Both the position numbers and the translations under genes were made by a program. From Pseudomonas sp. R5-89-07 (GTDB lineage Bacteria; Pseudomonadota; Gammaproteobacteria; Pseudomonadales; Pseudomonadaceae): a DNA stretch of 64,000 bases. Below, in pieces: positions 41,982 through 51,344 of the stretch; positions within the stretch are counted from its first letter, which is position 1; every line of letters begins with the position of its first letter. The notes under the pieces are model-generated. The model did not search any database, was not told where the DNA came from, and worked only from the letters and a program-made list of their open reading frames with translations. The DNA is taken from the NCBI RefSeq assembly GCF_003851685.1, contig NZ_CP027727.1, positions 248,001 to 312,000 on the forward strand, given 5' to 3'.

Positions 41982-42728
41982 TCAATGCGCGAGAAACTTG
42001 CTCAGAAACTGCCGCGTGCGCTCTTCTTTCGGGTTGGCGAACAGCGCCTTGGCTTCGCCCTGTTCAACGATCACGCCCTTGTCGAAAAAGATCACGCGGT
42101 TGGCCACATCACGGGCAAAGCTCATCTCGTGGGTGACGATCACCATGGTGCGGTTCTCTTCGGCGAGGCTGCGGATGGTCGCCAGTACTTCACCCACCAG
42201 TTCCGGGTCGAGGGCCGACGTGGGTTCATCGAACAGAATGACCTCGGGCTCCATGGCCAGCGCGCGAGCGATCGCCACACGCTGCTGCTGACCGCCGGAC
42301 AAGCGCCGCGGATAAGCCCCTTCCTTGCCCGCCAGGCCGACCCTGGCCAAGAGCTTGCGGCCCAGTTCGGTCGCCGCTTCGCGTGGCATCTTCTTGACCA
42401 CGATCGGGCCTTCGATGACGTTTTCCAGCGCGGTGCGGTGGGGGAACAGGTTGAAGTTCTGGAAGACAAACCCGACGTGCTGGCGCAGGCGTCGCACCAG
42501 GCCCTGCTGCTGGTTGAGCGGCTTGCTGCCGTCGATCTGGATGTCGCCCACCTTGATACGGCCGCTGGTGGGTTCTTCAAGAAAATTCAGGCAGCGCAGG
42601 AAGGTGGTCTTGCCGGAACCGCTGGGGCCGATGATGGCCACGACTTCGCCGGCCTTGACCTCAAGGTCGATGCCGTTGAGCACCACCTGACCGTTGAATT
42701 GTTTGGTCAGTTTTTCAACCACGATCAT
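41982..42728 (-). CDS. tcyN: L-cystine ABC transporter ATP-binding protein
   Basis: A 248-residue ATPase of the polar amino-acid class, closest to YecC/TcyN. Walker A is GPSGSGKTT, the signature is LSGGQQQR, Walker B is [14 protein letters not shown] and the H-loop is VTHEM. It follows the permease gene by 3 bases, and the three transport genes with dcyD nearby match the E. coli fliY-dcyD-yecS-yecC (tcyJ-dcyD-tcyL-tcyN) set, which imports cystine and related thiol compounds. It is the last gene of the unit. Confidence 0.92.
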   Translation of the reverse strand: MIVVEKLTKQFNGQVVLNGIDLEVKAGEVVAIIGPSGSGKTTFLRCLNFLEEPTSGRIKVGDIQIDGSKPLNQQQGLVRRLRQHVGFVFQNFNLFPHRTALENVIEGPIVVKKMPREAATELGRKLLARVGLAGKEGAYPRRLSGGQQQRVAIARALAMEPEVILFDEPTSALDPELVGEVLATIRSLAEENRTMVIVTHEMSFARDVANRVIFFDKGVIVEQGEAKALFANPKEERTRQFLSKFLAH

Positions 42729-42731
42729 GCT

Positions 42732-43397
42732 TCAAGACTCCAGGTCGTGCCGGTTGACCCGGTCTTCCAGACGATTTTGCAGATGCGCCAGGATGCTCGC
42801 CAGGATCCAGTAGATCAGGGCTGCGGACAGATACATGGTGAAAATTTCGAAGGTGCGTGCAGACACCAGTTGCGCCTGGCGGAACAGCTCGGGCACCTGG
42901 ATGGTGGCGGCCAGCGCCGTGTCTTTGACCAGCGAAATAAAACTATTGCCCAGCGGCGGCAGGGCCGTGCGCATCGCCTGCGGCAGGATGGCCCGGCGCA
43001 ACGTTTGCGCACGGGTCATGCCGATACTTGCGGCGGCTTCCCACTGGCCACGCTCGATGGAGGCGATGGCGGCCCGCAGGATTTCACAGGCATAGGCGGC
43101 CATGTTCAGCGAAAAGCCGATCATGGCAGCCGGGATCGGGTCCAGCTCGATGCCCACTTGCGGCAAGCCGTAGTAGATCAGGAACAGTTGCACCAGCAAG
43201 GGCGTGCCGCGAAAGAACGACACGTAGACGCGTGCGACCCAGCGCAGCAGCATGAAGCGCGACAAGCGCATCAGCGCCAGGCCGAAGCCCAGCACCAAAC
43301 CGAAAAACATCCCGCCCAGGCTGAGGATCACCGTGTAATACGCGCCCTTGAGGAGAAAGGGCGCCGAGTCCAGCGCGAGTTGGAAACCTGCTTCCAT
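42732..43397 (-). CDS. tcyL: L-cystine ABC transporter permease
   Basis: A 221-residue HisM-type permease with about five membrane segments and the EAA-loop pattern EAAASIGMTRAQTLRRAILPQAMRTALPP. It resembles E. coli YecS/TcyL. The ATG overlaps the stop of the binding-protein gene by one base (TAATG). It forms the membrane channel of the cystine importer with the tcyN and tcyJ products. Confidence 0.92.
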   Translation of the reverse strand: MEAGFQLALDSAPFLLKGAYYTVILSLGGMFFGLVLGFGLALMRLSRFMLLRWVARVYVSFFRGTPLLVQLFLIYYGLPQVGIELDPIPAAMIGFSLNMAAYACEILRAAIASIERGQWEAAASIGMTRAQTLRRAILPQAMRTALPPLGNSFISLVKDTALAATIQVPELFRQAQLVSARTFEIFTMYLSAALIYWILASILAHLQNRLEDRVNRHDLES

Positions 43398-44191
43398 TAT
43401 TGAGTGACGTCAGCGTTGAAGTACTTCTCGGACAGTTTCTTCAAGGTGCCGTCGGCGCGCAGCTTGTCGAGGGCCTTGTTCACCGCATCAAGCAGCTCAG
43501 GCTCGCCCTTGCGCAGGGCAATGCCGGCTTCCTGGCGGGAGAAGGCGTCGCCGGCAGCGGCGGTGTCCTTGGCTTTCTTGGCGTATTCCAGGGCGGCCAG
43601 ACGGTCGATCAGGATCGCGTCGATGCGGCCGATACGCAGGTCCTGGAATTTGGTCGGGTCGTCGTTGTAGGTCTTGATGATGGCTTTGGGTTGGTTGTCC
43701 TTGAGCCATTGTTCGTAATTGGTGCCCAGGCCCACACCGACTTTCTTGCCGGCCAGGTCGTCGGCGGTCTTGATGCTGTCGACGTTCTTGGCCAGGGTCA
43801 GCGCCTGGATACCGGAGATGGTGTAGGGCTTGGAGAAGTCATACTTCTTCTTGCGCTCTTCGGAGATCGTCACCTGGTTGACCACGGCGTCCAGGCGCTT
43901 GGATTCCAGGGCAGCGAGGATGCCGTCCCATGGTGTGGCTTGCAGCTTGACCTTGACGCCCAGCTCCTTGGCCAGCGCTTCAGACAGCTCGACTTCGAAG
44001 CCGCTGAGCTTGCCGCTTTCATCGACAAAGCTGAACGGTGGGTAGGTGCCTTCCAGGCCGATCTTGATCTCACCGGCTTTCTTGATGGTGTTCAACTGCT
44101 CACCGGCAACCGCCTGGCCGAGCACGCCTGCGCCGAGGGCCAGGCCCAATGTGCCGACCAGCAATGTGCGACGCAATACAGAAATAGTCAT
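43397..44191 (-). CDS. tcyJ: L-cystine-binding protein (FliY/TcyJ)
   Basis: A 264-residue family 3 binding protein with a signal peptide (residues 1-29, ending GQAVA). Ligand-pocket segments are GLEGTYPPFSFVDESGKLSGFEVEL, LDAVVNQVTISEERKKKYDFSKPY and GLGTNYEQWL, all as in FliY. It gathers cystine in the periplasm for TcyL-TcyN. An A+T-rich region with TTTATATTTCTTTATCGAATAT at about 44333-44352 precedes it by 140 bases and could hold a CysB site. A REPIN separates it from dcyD, which lies upstream on the same strand. Confidence 0.92.
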   Translation of the reverse strand: MTISVLRRTLLVGTLGLALGAGVLGQAVAGEQLNTIKKAGEIKIGLEGTYPPFSFVDESGKLSGFEVELSEALAKELGVKVKLQATPWDGILAALESKRLDAVVNQVTISEERKKKYDFSKPYTISGIQALTLAKNVDSIKTADDLAGKKVGVGLGTNYEQWLKDNQPKAIIKTYNDDPTKFQDLRIGRIDAILIDRLAALEYAKKAKDTAAAGDAFSRQEAGIALRKGEPELLDAVNKALDKLRADGTLKKLSEKYFNADVTQ

Positions 44192-44366
44192 GAAGAGCCC
44201 CTATGGTTTTTTATGATGAGCGAAGCCGGTGACGCAGTAGCCGTATCCTGCCTTAAAGCGCGGTGCGCGTCTTCGCCTTCGGCGCGATGATAGTGCGGGT
44301 TTTTAAGACTTGAAAATAATATAAATCGTTATTTATATTTCTTTATCGAATATGCGAATAATCAGT

Positions 44367-44454
44367 GTAGGAGGGGGCTTGCCCCCGATAGCGGGGCACC
44401 AGCTAACACATGTGCTGGCTGACCCACGGCTATCGGGGGCAAGCCCCCTCCCAC
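44367..44454. repeat. REPIN with one degenerate arm
   Basis: Type I REP doublet between dcyD and tcyJ; the left copy reads GTAGGAGGGGG instead of GTGGGAGGGGG. The loop also contains short inverted matches. Confidence 0.93.
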
Positions 44455-44469
44455 ACTTACAGCGTTCAG

Positions 44470-45465
44470 TCAGTTAAACACTGAATCGTAGGCAAACAGC
44501 GCGGGCGCTCCGCCGGTATGCAGGAAAATGATCGGCCCGTCCGCGAACCGCTGACGCCCGATGCCATCGAGCAAACCCGCCATCGCCTTGCCGGTGTAGA
44601 CCGGGTCCAGCAACAGACCTTCCTGGCTGGCCAAAAGTTTGATCGCCGACAACGTGCCCGCATTCGGCTCGCCATACCGCGGGCCGAAGTATTCGTCCCA
44701 CAGGATCACCTTGAATGCCTCGGGTACATCGACGCCAAGCAGCTCGGCCGTGCGCTCGGCCAGGCCTTGGACCTTCGGGCGTTGTGCTTCGTCGGTACGC
44801 GACACGGTGACGCCAATCACTGGCAGGTCCGGCAGCGCTTCGCTCAACGCCAATGCCAGGCCGCTGTGGGTGCCGGCACTGCCCGAGGCGAGTACCACCG
44901 CCGCGAAGTCGAGGCCGCTGTGTTCGATCTGCGCCGCCAGCTCCAGGCCCGCGCGTACATAACCCAGCGCGCCGAGGGCATTGGAGCCGCCGATAGGCAC
45001 CAGGTAGGGCTTCTTGCCGTTGCTGCGCAGGCGGTCGGCCAGGGCGTTGAGTTGGTCGTCGGCGTTATCGAGGTTTTCTACTCGCTCCACTTTGGCGTCG
45101 AACAGCTCCAGCAATAGGCGGTTGCCGTTGCCGAGGTAGTTGGGGTCTTCGGTGCCGGTGGGGTTTTCCAGCAGGGCGACGCACCCCAGTCCGAGCTTGG
45201 CGGCCAGCGCGGCGGTCTGGCGCACGTGGTTGGACTGGATGGCGCCTGCGGTGATCAGGGTGTCGGCGCCCTGGGCGATGGCGTCGGCGGCGAGGTATTC
45301 AAGTTTGCGCAGTTTGTTGCCACCCATGGCCAGCGGGGTGGTGTCGTCGCGTTTGACGTAGATATCCCTGCCCAGCCAGGCCGACAGCCGCTCGAGTTTT
45401 TCCAGGGCTGTGGCGCCGCCCAGCAGTTCCAAACGGTTAAAGCGGTCGAGGTGTTGTTTGATCAT
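44470..45465 (-). CDS. dcyD: D-cysteine desulfhydrase
   Basis: A 331-residue fold-type II PLP enzyme that converts D-cysteine to pyruvate, ammonia and sulfide. The PLP lysine is Lys51 in [11 protein letters not shown], the phosphate loop is in [12 protein letters not shown], and [16 protein letters not shown] is the substrate-facing segment typical of DcyD/ACC-deaminase-like proteins. Length and Lys position equal those of E. coli DcyD as I recall. It lies upstream of the cystine transporter on the same strand, which fits detoxification or use of D-cysteine taken up by that system. An ACC deaminase is the close alternative but would carry different active-site residues. Confidence 0.92.
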   Translation of the reverse strand: MIKQHLDRFNRLELLGGATALEKLERLSAWLGRDIYVKRDDTTPLAMGGNKLRKLEYLAADAIAQGADTLITAGAIQSNHVRQTAALAAKLGLGCVALLENPTGTEDPNYLGNGNRLLLELFDAKVERVENLDNADDQLNALADRLRSNGKKPYLVPIGGSNALGALGYVRAGLELAAQIEHSGLDFAAVVLASGSAGTHSGLALALSEALPDLPVIGVTVSRTDEAQRPKVQGLAERTAELLGVDVPEAFKVILWDEYFGPRYGEPNAGTLSAIKLLASQEGLLLDPVYTGKAMAGLLDGIGRQRFADGPIIFLHTGGAPALFAYDSVFN

Positions 45466-45630
45466 GGCTACGCACGGTGGCTAAGTGATGAGGCGACTAT
45501 AGGCAGGCACTTTTCATCGGGCAACCGCCAATCGCTTATGTCGGATGGTTCTTAGCCTCACACCATTGGTTCTTAAGAGCTGCCAGGGTGCATATCGTAG
45601 AGTGAGGCCATTTCGTCAGGAGTGAAGACC

Positions 45631-46557
45631 GTGAGTGAGCGTTCCAGTCATTGGCAATTACCGACCATCGTCAGCCAACTGCGCAGCGCCCGCGACCAGT
45701 GGCGAACGCGCAATGGCCGCCTGAGTGGCGAACACGGTGGCCGCGAATTACCGTCGCGCGAGGCCGTGGCGCAGATTCTCGAGGCGTTGTGCGGCGCATT
45801 GTTCCCGATGCGCCTGGGCCCAGTGGACCTGCGTGAAGAAAGTGAAGACTTCTACGTCGGGCATACCCTCGACGTCGCCCTTAACGCCTTGCTCGCCCAG
45901 GCCCGCCTGGAACTGCGCTACGCCGCGCGCCAGGGCGGCCAGGATGACAGTGAAGTCAACGCCCATGCCATTCGCCTGATCCAGGATTTCGCCCTGGCAT
46001 TGCCGGCGTTGCGCAGCCTGCTGGACACCGACGTACTGGCCGCCTACCACGGGGACCCGGCCGCACGCAGCGTGGATGAAGTGCTGCTGTGCTACCCCGG
46101 CATCCTGGCGGTGATTCACCACCGCCTCGCCCATCACCTGTACCGCGCCGGTCTGCCATTGCTGGCGCGGATCAGCGCGGAAATCGCTCACTCGGCCACG
46201 GGGATCGATATTCACCCCGGCGCGCAAATCGGCCAAAGTTTCTTTATCGACCACGGGACCGGTGTGGTGATTGGCGAGACGGCGATCATCGGCGAGCGGG
46301 TGCGCATCTACCAGGCGGTGACCTTGGGCGCCAAGCGCTTCCCGGCGGACGAGGACGGCCAGTTGCAGAAAGGCCATCCGCGCCATCCTATCGTTGAGGA
46401 TGATGTGGTGATTTACGCGGGCGCCACCATCCTGGGGCGGATTACCATCGGCAAAGGCTCGACCATTGGCGGCAATGTGTGGCTGACCCGCAGCGTGCCG
46501 GCTGGGGCGAATATCACCCAGGCCAATCTGCAGCATGACGATGGCGCCCAAAAGTAA
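45631..46557 (+). CDS. epsC: Serine O-acetyltransferase (EpsC/CysE)
   Basis: A 308-residue serine acetyltransferase that makes O-acetylserine for cysteine synthesis in the cytoplasm. The N-terminal half is helical. The C-terminal half is a left-handed beta helix of hexapeptide repeats (IDIHPGAQIGQSFFIDHGTGVVIGETAIIGERV). The catalytic His is in FIDHGTG, and GHPRHPIVEDDVVIYAGATILG is the CoA-binding region. It starts at GTG 45631, with AGGAG at 45618; a GTG at 45622 lies inside that site and is unlikely. It is divergent from dcyD. In KT2440 the same neighbourhood has cysE beside dcyD and tau genes, as I remember it. Confidence 0.9.
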   Translation: MSERSSHWQLPTIVSQLRSARDQWRTRNGRLSGEHGGRELPSREAVAQILEALCGALFPMRLGPVDLREESEDFYVGHTLDVALNALLAQARLELRYAARQGGQDDSEVNAHAIRLIQDFALALPALRSLLDTDVLAAYHGDPAARSVDEVLLCYPGILAVIHHRLAHHLYRAGLPLLARISAEIAHSATGIDIHPGAQIGQSFFIDHGTGVVIGETAIIGERVRIYQAVTLGAKRFPADEDGQLQKGHPRHPIVEDDVVIYAGATILGRITIGKGSTIGGNVWLTRSVPAGANITQANLQHDDGAQK

Positions 46558-46579
46558 CCCAAGCTGCGCTTAATCCAAT

Positions 46580-46667
46580 GTGTGAGGGGGCTTGCCCCCG
46601 ATAGCGGTGCACCAGTCAATACATATGCTGGCTGACCCACTGCTATCGGGGGCAAGCCCCCTCCCAC
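46580..46667. repeat. REPIN with one degenerate arm
   Basis: Type I REP doublet after epsC; the left copy reads GTGTGAGGGGG in place of GTGGGAGGGGG. Confidence 0.93.
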
Positions 46668-46915
46668 ATTTATCTGCATTTCAAATTCGGGTTGCTGAAC
46701 GTTTTGTCATCTCCACCCGTCATACCAGTCCCTGAGCTTGTGTAGGAATCATCTACCACTCAGCCCCGAAATTAGTCCCAAACCACCCATTCATGTTTAA
46801 CTTGAACGTTCGTTCAAGTTAAACCGGTGGTTCGCTGCCCGCTCACAACAGGAGGCTTACCTTTGCTGAGTCCGTTATTTACAGCCACATTTCACACCTC
46901 GGGGGTGCAGGGTTC
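46668..46915. other. betT upstream region
   Basis: The gap between epsC and betT is 358 bases in all. After the REPIN it holds the 30-bp BetI-type palindrome (46795-46824) and the betT leader with AGGAGG at about 46849-46855. I see no gene. Confidence 0.7.
46795..46824. promoter_or_regulatory. BetI-type operator (perfect 30-bp palindrome)
   Basis: GTTTAACTTGAACG, TT, CGTTCAAGTTAAAC: 14-base arms with no mismatch. It ends 91 bases before betT. The TTGAACGTTCGTTCAA core is the kind of site bound by the choline-responsive TetR repressor BetI in Pseudomonas. Confidence 0.8.
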
Positions 46916-48916
46916 ATGAGTGCATCGTCCACCCCGTCCAGCGGTCAGGTGCGCATGAATGCGCCCGTCTTCTACTTTGCCGCCACAGCCATTTTGCTGT
47001 TCGGCCTCACGGTCATCGCTATCCCGCAACAGGCTGGTGCCTGGCTGCTGGCGGCGCAAAACTGGGCGGCCAATACGGTCGGCTGGTATTACATGCTGGC
47101 GATGACGCTGTATCTGGTCTTCGTGGTGGTCACCGCGCTATCGGGCTACGGCAAGATAAAACTCGGTGCCGACCACGACGAGCCCGAATTCAGCTACCTG
47201 TCCTGGGCCGGCATGCTGTTCGCCGCCGGGATCAGCATCACGCTGTTCTTCTTTTGCGTATCCGAACCCCTGACTCACCTGGTGCAACCGCCCCAGGGCC
47301 AGGCGCTGAATGCGGATGCGGCGCGCCAGGCCATGCAGATCCTGTTCCTGCACTGGGGCCTGCACGGCTGGGGCGTGTTCGCGTTTGTCGGCATGGCGCT
47401 GGCGTACTTCGCCTACCGGCATAACCTGCCGCTGGCGTTGCGCTCGGCGCTGTACCCGCTGATCGGCAAGCGTATCAATGGCCCGATCGGTTACGCGGTG
47501 GATGGCTTCGGCATCATCGCCACGGTGTTCGGCCTGGGCGCCGACATGGGCTTCGGCGTGCTGCACCTCAACTCTGGCCTGGACTACCTGTTCGGTATTG
47601 CCCATACCCAATGGATTCAGGTGGGCTTGATCACCTTGATGATGGGCGCGGCGATCATCGTCGCCGTGGCGGGTGTGGACAAGGGCGTGCGGGTGATGTC
47701 CGACATCAACATGCTGCTGGCCTGCGCGCTGCTGCTGTTTGTGTTGTTTGCCGGGCCCACCCAGCATTTGCTCAACACCCTGATCCAGAACATCGGTGAC
47801 TACCTGGGGGCCCTGCCGACCAAGAGTTTCGATGTGTACGCCTACGACAAACCCAGCGACTGGTTGGGCGGCTGGACGGTGTTCTACTGGGCTTGGTGGA
47901 TCGCATGGTCGCCGTTCGTGGGCCTATTCATCGCGCGCATTTCCCGTGGCCGCACCATCCGCGAATTCGTGTTTGGCGTGCTGCTGATCCCGTTGGGTTT
48001 CACCCTGGCGTGGATGTCGATCTTCGGCAACAGCGCCATTGACCAGGTGCTCAACCATGGCATGACCGCGTTGGGCCAGTCAGCCATCGATGAGCCGTCG
48101 ATGAGCCTGTACCTGCTGCTGGAAACCTACCCGTGGAGCAAAACCGTAATCGCGGTCACGGTGTTCATCAGTTTTGTGTTCTTCGTGACCTCAGCCGATT
48201 CCGGCACCGTGGTGCTGTCGACCCTGTCGTCCAAAGGCGGCAACGCCGATGAAGACGGACCGAAATGGCTGCGCGTGTTCTGGGGCGCGATGACCGCCCT
48301 GGTCACCAGCGCCTTGCTGTTTGCCGGCAGTATTGATTCGTTGAAATCAGCGGTGGTGCTGACCTCGTTGCCGTTCTCGCTGATCCTGTTGCTGATGATG
48401 TGGGGGCTGCACAAGGCGTTCTACCTCGAATCGCAGAAGCAGATCGCGCAGTTGCATTCCCTGGCGCCGATATCGGCCTCCCGCAAAGGCCGAGGCGGCT
48501 GGCGCCAGCGCTTGAGCCAGGCGGTGCATTTCCCGTCGCGCGATGAGGTGTACCGCTTCCTCGACACCACGGTGCGCCCGGCCATCGAAGAAGTGACGGC
48601 GGTCTTTGTCGAAAAGGGCCTGAGCGTGGTCACCCAGCCCGACCCGTCCAACGACAGCGTCAGCCTGGAAATCGGCCATGGCGAGGAGCGTCCGTTCATC
48701 TACCAGGTGCAGATGCGCGGCTACTTCACGCCTTCGTTCGCCCTGGGCGGCATCGGCAAGAAAGAGATCAACAACCGCCGCTACTACCGGGCGGAAGTGC
48801 ACTTGAGTGAGGGCAGCCAGGACTATGACCTGGTCGGCTACACCAAGGAACAGATCATCAATGACATTCTTGATCAGTACGAGCGGCACTTGCAGTTCCT
48901 GCATCTGGTGCGCTAG
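46916..48916 (+). CDS. betT: BCCT-family choline/betaine transporter BetT
   Basis: A 666-residue sodium- or proton-coupled betaine/choline/carnitine transporter with 12 predicted membrane helices. The BCCT signature is in WTVFYWAWWIAWSPFVGLFIARISRGRTIREFV, and GMLFAAGISITLFFFCVSEPL is typical. A hydrophilic C-terminal tail of about 150 residues (from RDEVYRFLDTTVRPAIEEV) is the osmosensing domain of BetT. The substrate is probably choline, imported for glycine-betaine synthesis. The gene lies alone behind a perfect BetI-type operator, so choline should relieve repression (inference). A hairpin-rich repeat follows its stop. Confidence 0.92.
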   Translation: MSASSTPSSGQVRMNAPVFYFAATAILLFGLTVIAIPQQAGAWLLAAQNWAANTVGWYYMLAMTLYLVFVVVTALSGYGKIKLGADHDEPEFSYLSWAGMLFAAGISITLFFFCVSEPLTHLVQPPQGQALNADAARQAMQILFLHWGLHGWGVFAFVGMALAYFAYRHNLPLALRSALYPLIGKRINGPIGYAVDGFGIIATVFGLGADMGFGVLHLNSGLDYLFGIAHTQWIQVGLITLMMGAAIIVAVAGVDKGVRVMSDINMLLACALLLFVLFAGPTQHLLNTLIQNIGDYLGALPTKSFDVYAYDKPSDWLGGWTVFYWAWWIAWSPFVGLFIARISRGRTIREFVFGVLLIPLGFTLAWMSIFGNSAIDQVLNHGMTALGQSAIDEPSMSLYLLLETYPWSKTVIAVTVFISFVFFVTSADSGTVVLSTLSSKGGNADEDGPKWLRVFWGAMTALVTSALLFAGSIDSLKSAVVLTSLPFSLILLLMMWGLHKAFYLESQKQIAQLHSLAPISASRKGRGGWRQRLSQAVHFPSRDEVYRFLDTTVRPAIEEVTAVFVEKGLSVVTQPDPSNDSVSLEIGHGEERPFIYQVQMRGYFTPSFALGGIGKKEINNRRYYRAEVHLSEGSQDYDLVGYTKEQIINDILDQYERHLQFLHLVR

Positions 48917-48922
48917 CAGGAA

Positions 48923-49004
48923 CGGGTTTGCTTGCGAAGGGCTTTAACGATACGGCGGGCATGCTGATGCCCGCAGTATCCCGGAGTTTTCGCAAGCAAG
49001 CCCG
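48923..49004. repeat. Large inverted repeat, bidirectional terminator-like
   Basis: CGGGTTTGCTTGCGAA at the left pairs with TTTCGCAAGCAAGCCCG at the right, with an inner GCGGGCAT/ATGCCCGC hairpin at 48955-48974. It separates the convergent betT and SDR genes. It may be a third REP-like family, but only one copy is seen here. Confidence 0.75.
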
Positions 49005-49036
49005 GCGCTGCTGAGGGCGTCCCGCCTGCCATTTTT

Positions 49037-49933
49037 TCAGTGTGCGGCAGGTTTCAGCAGATCCTGCAGGCCGATACGGCGAAACATCTCTGCGCGCACT
49101 CGGTCGGCCACGCCGTTGACCACTTCACAGCCGTCTTCGGAAGGGTCGATATGTCGACGCAATGGGCGCGTGCCGAAGGGCAGGCCGACAACCTCGACTA
49201 TCGCCCTGGCAACCTCGCGCACATCGGCATCCTCCGGTTCCAGCGCCGCCAGGCCTTGGAGGGCGGCATTCGCCACGCCTGCATAGGGGCCGTCTTCGTA
49301 CTCGCTCGCGCGGGCTTGGTCAGCGGGCTTACCGGAGTGCACGAAGTGATTGGTGCCCTTGGTGAAAGCGCCTGGCACGATGATCGACGTTTCAATCCCC
49401 CATAGGCTTAGTTCGCTGGCATAAGAAACCGCCAGGGAATCCATCGCCGCCTTGGCCGCGAAGTACGGGGCAAGAAAAGGTGGGGTGCCGCCGCGTGCGC
49501 TGCTGGACGATATCCACATCACCAGGCCTTTGCCTTGTTTGCGCAGTTGCGGCAGTGCGGTGCGGTTGACCCGTTGGGTGCTCAGCACGTTGATGTCGTA
49601 GAGCTGGGCGAACTGTTCGGGGCTGAAGGCCTCGGCCGGGCCGAACGACATGTGCCCGGCGTTGTGGATGATCACATCCAGGCGGCCGCAGTCCGCGACG
49701 ATCCTGGCGACGCCTGCCTCCACGGACTCACTGGATGCTACGTCCAGCTCAACACTGCGCAGATCCACACGGTGTTCGGCGGCGTAGCGCTGTACGTCGG
49801 CCACTTGCGGCGCGTTGCGCCCCTGGGTTTCGCGCATGCTGGCGTAGACGGTGTGGCCGGCATCGGCCAGGGCGCGGGCGGTGAGGGCGCCAAAACCGCT
49901 GGATGCACCGGTAATCAGGATTACGGATTTCAT
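49037..49933 (-). CDS. Short-chain dehydrogenase/reductase (1)
   Basis: A 298-residue classical SDR. The nucleotide-binding motif is TGASSGFG (7-14). NAGHMSF replaces the common NNAG. The catalytic Ser is in WISSSSARGGTPP and the catalytic YxxxK is in YFAAKAAMDSL, where the Tyr-x-x-x-Lys pair is intact. An extended C-terminus is present. NADP(H) use is likely. AAAGGA precedes the ATG. It lies 24 bases upstream of the DUF1097 gene in the reverse order (that gene is transcribed first), so the SDR-DUF1097-SDR group may be co-transcribed. The substrate is unknown. Confidence 0.85.
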   Translation of the reverse strand: MKSVILITGASSGFGALTARALADAGHTVYASMRETQGRNAPQVADVQRYAAEHRVDLRSVELDVASSESVEAGVARIVADCGRLDVIIHNAGHMSFGPAEAFSPEQFAQLYDINVLSTQRVNRTALPQLRKQGKGLVMWISSSSARGGTPPFLAPYFAAKAAMDSLAVSYASELSLWGIETSIIVPGAFTKGTNHFVHSGKPADQARASEYEDGPYAGVANAALQGLAALEPEDADVREVARAIVEVVGLPFGTRPLRRHIDPSEDGCEVVNGVADRVRAEMFRRIGLQDLLKPAAH

Positions 49934-49957
49934 AGCATTGTCCTTTTAAATGGCGAT

Positions 49958-50467
49958 TCAGGCTTGGCGCGCAAGGCGCTGCTGCACGGTGTGGGAGAGC
50001 CAGCCGGCGAAGGCGCCAAGGCTGCTGGCGCCGCCCAACTCAGCGACACTTTCCAGTGATGGCTCCAGATGAGAGGCGAAGTACGCGATCAGGCCGAGGA
50101 AATAGCTGAGAATGTTGTTCATCACCGGCACGGCGCGCAGCGATACCACGACCATTGCCACGGTAAACACCACCGTCGGCAGTGCCCACGCACCGAGCGC
50201 GGGGCTCAGCGCTGCAATGCCCATTGCCGCCAACAGGCCGATGGCAATGCCCACCCATACACATCCCAGGTTGGTCAAGCCATCGCGCAGGGTCAGCCCG
50301 CGGCTGAAAAACGCGACCCATCCGACGAACATCGCCCAGACCGGCAAGGTCAACATTCCGCTGGTGCCTGCGGCCATGGCAGCAATGCTGGCCGCAATGA
50401 CAGTGGCCAGGGTAAACGCCCATTTTGATTGACTGCTGGGTTGGGCAGCGCTGTTTGCGTGACTCAT
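49958..50467 (-). CDS. DUF1097-family membrane protein
   Basis: A 169-residue protein with about five membrane segments (WAFTLATVIAASIAAMAAG, LPVWAMFVGWVAFFSRG, LGCVWVGIAIGLLAAMGI, LPTVVFTVAMVVVSL, ILSYFLGLIAYFASH). It looks like a DUF1097 protein such as E. coli YcdZ. No biochemical function is known. GGAGG lies before the ATG at 50467. It is sandwiched between two SDR genes on the same strand and possibly shares their transcript. Confidence 0.82.
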   Translation of the reverse strand: MSHANSAAQPSSQSKWAFTLATVIAASIAAMAAGTSGMLTLPVWAMFVGWVAFFSRGLTLRDGLTNLGCVWVGIAIGLLAAMGIAALSPALGAWALPTVVFTVAMVVVSLRAVPVMNNILSYFLGLIAYFASHLEPSLESVAELGGASSLGAFAGWLSHTVQQRLARQA

Positions 50468-50497
50468 GAATGCAACTCCTCCGATAGGATCAGCGAA

Positions 50498-51229
50498 TCA
50501 AACAAGGCCGCCATTGGCGCGCAGGATTTGCCCGTTGACCCAGCCGGCGGCCGGGCTCACCAGAAACGCCACTGTGCGAGCGATATCTTCCGGTTGGCCG
50601 AGGCGTTCCAGCGGCGCCATCTTGGCCAGGCCCTGTATCTGTTCTTCGCTCTTGCCGTGCAGGAACAACTCGGTGGCAACCGGGCCGGGGGCGACGGCGT
50701 TGACGGTGATGCCCCGCCCGCGCATTTCCTTGGCAAATACCTGGGTCAAGGATTCCACCGCCGCCTTGCTGGCGATGTACACCGCGTAACCTGGGAAATT
50801 AAGGCCGACGGTGCTGCTGGAAAAATTGACGATTCGCCCGCCGTCATTCAGGCGCGTGGCGGCTTCACGCAAGGCGTTGAAAGTGCCCCGTGTGTGGATA
50901 TCGAAATTCTGGTCGTAGAGTTCATCACTGTGTTGGGCCAGAGGCAGTGCCTTTAGAATGCCGGCGTTGTTGACCAGCACATCAACCTTGCCCAGTTGCG
51001 CCTCGGTCTCATCGAACAGCCGCTTGATGTCGGCAGGCTTGGCCACGTCGCCTTGAATCGCTATGGCTTGGTGGCCGGCCTGACGCAGTTCCACCACCAG
51101 CGCGGATGCTTCGGTAGCGCTGTTGGCGTAGTTGATGGCGACGGCGTAACCGTCGGCGGCGAGCTGTCTGGCGACTACCGCACCGATACCGCGAGAAGCG
51201 CCAGTGATGATTGCGACTTGAGTTGTCAT
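50498..51229 (-). CDS. Short-chain dehydrogenase/reductase (2)
   Basis: A 243-residue classical SDR with TGASRGIG (9-16), NNAGI, the catalytic Ser in VNFSSSTVGLNFPG and YIASKAAVESL carrying the Tyr-Lys pair. The compact length and C-terminal INGQILRANGG-like end fit the FabG-like 3-oxoacyl reductase/glucose dehydrogenase class. ATG 51229 has GGAAACC upstream; a longer frame start at 51319 is unlikely. It is divergent from the LysR gene at 51345, which probably regulates this three-gene unit (inference). Confidence 0.88.
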   Translation of the reverse strand: MTTQVAIITGASRGIGAVVARQLAADGYAVAINYANSATEASALVVELRQAGHQAIAIQGDVAKPADIKRLFDETEAQLGKVDVLVNNAGILKALPLAQHSDELYDQNFDIHTRGTFNALREAATRLNDGGRIVNFSSSTVGLNFPGYAVYIASKAAVESLTQVFAKEMRGRGITVNAVAPGPVATELFLHGKSEEQIQGLAKMAPLERLGQPEDIARTVAFLVSPAAGWVNGQILRANGGLV

Positions 51230-51344
51230 GATCCGGTTTCCTTGAAGTGGGGGGTGTGGAAGCAGATTCACATGTTTACCCAAGCCGATAAATGCGCCAG
51301 AGTTGCCCTCACTGTTCAATTATCGCCAACAATGGAGAGGCAAC

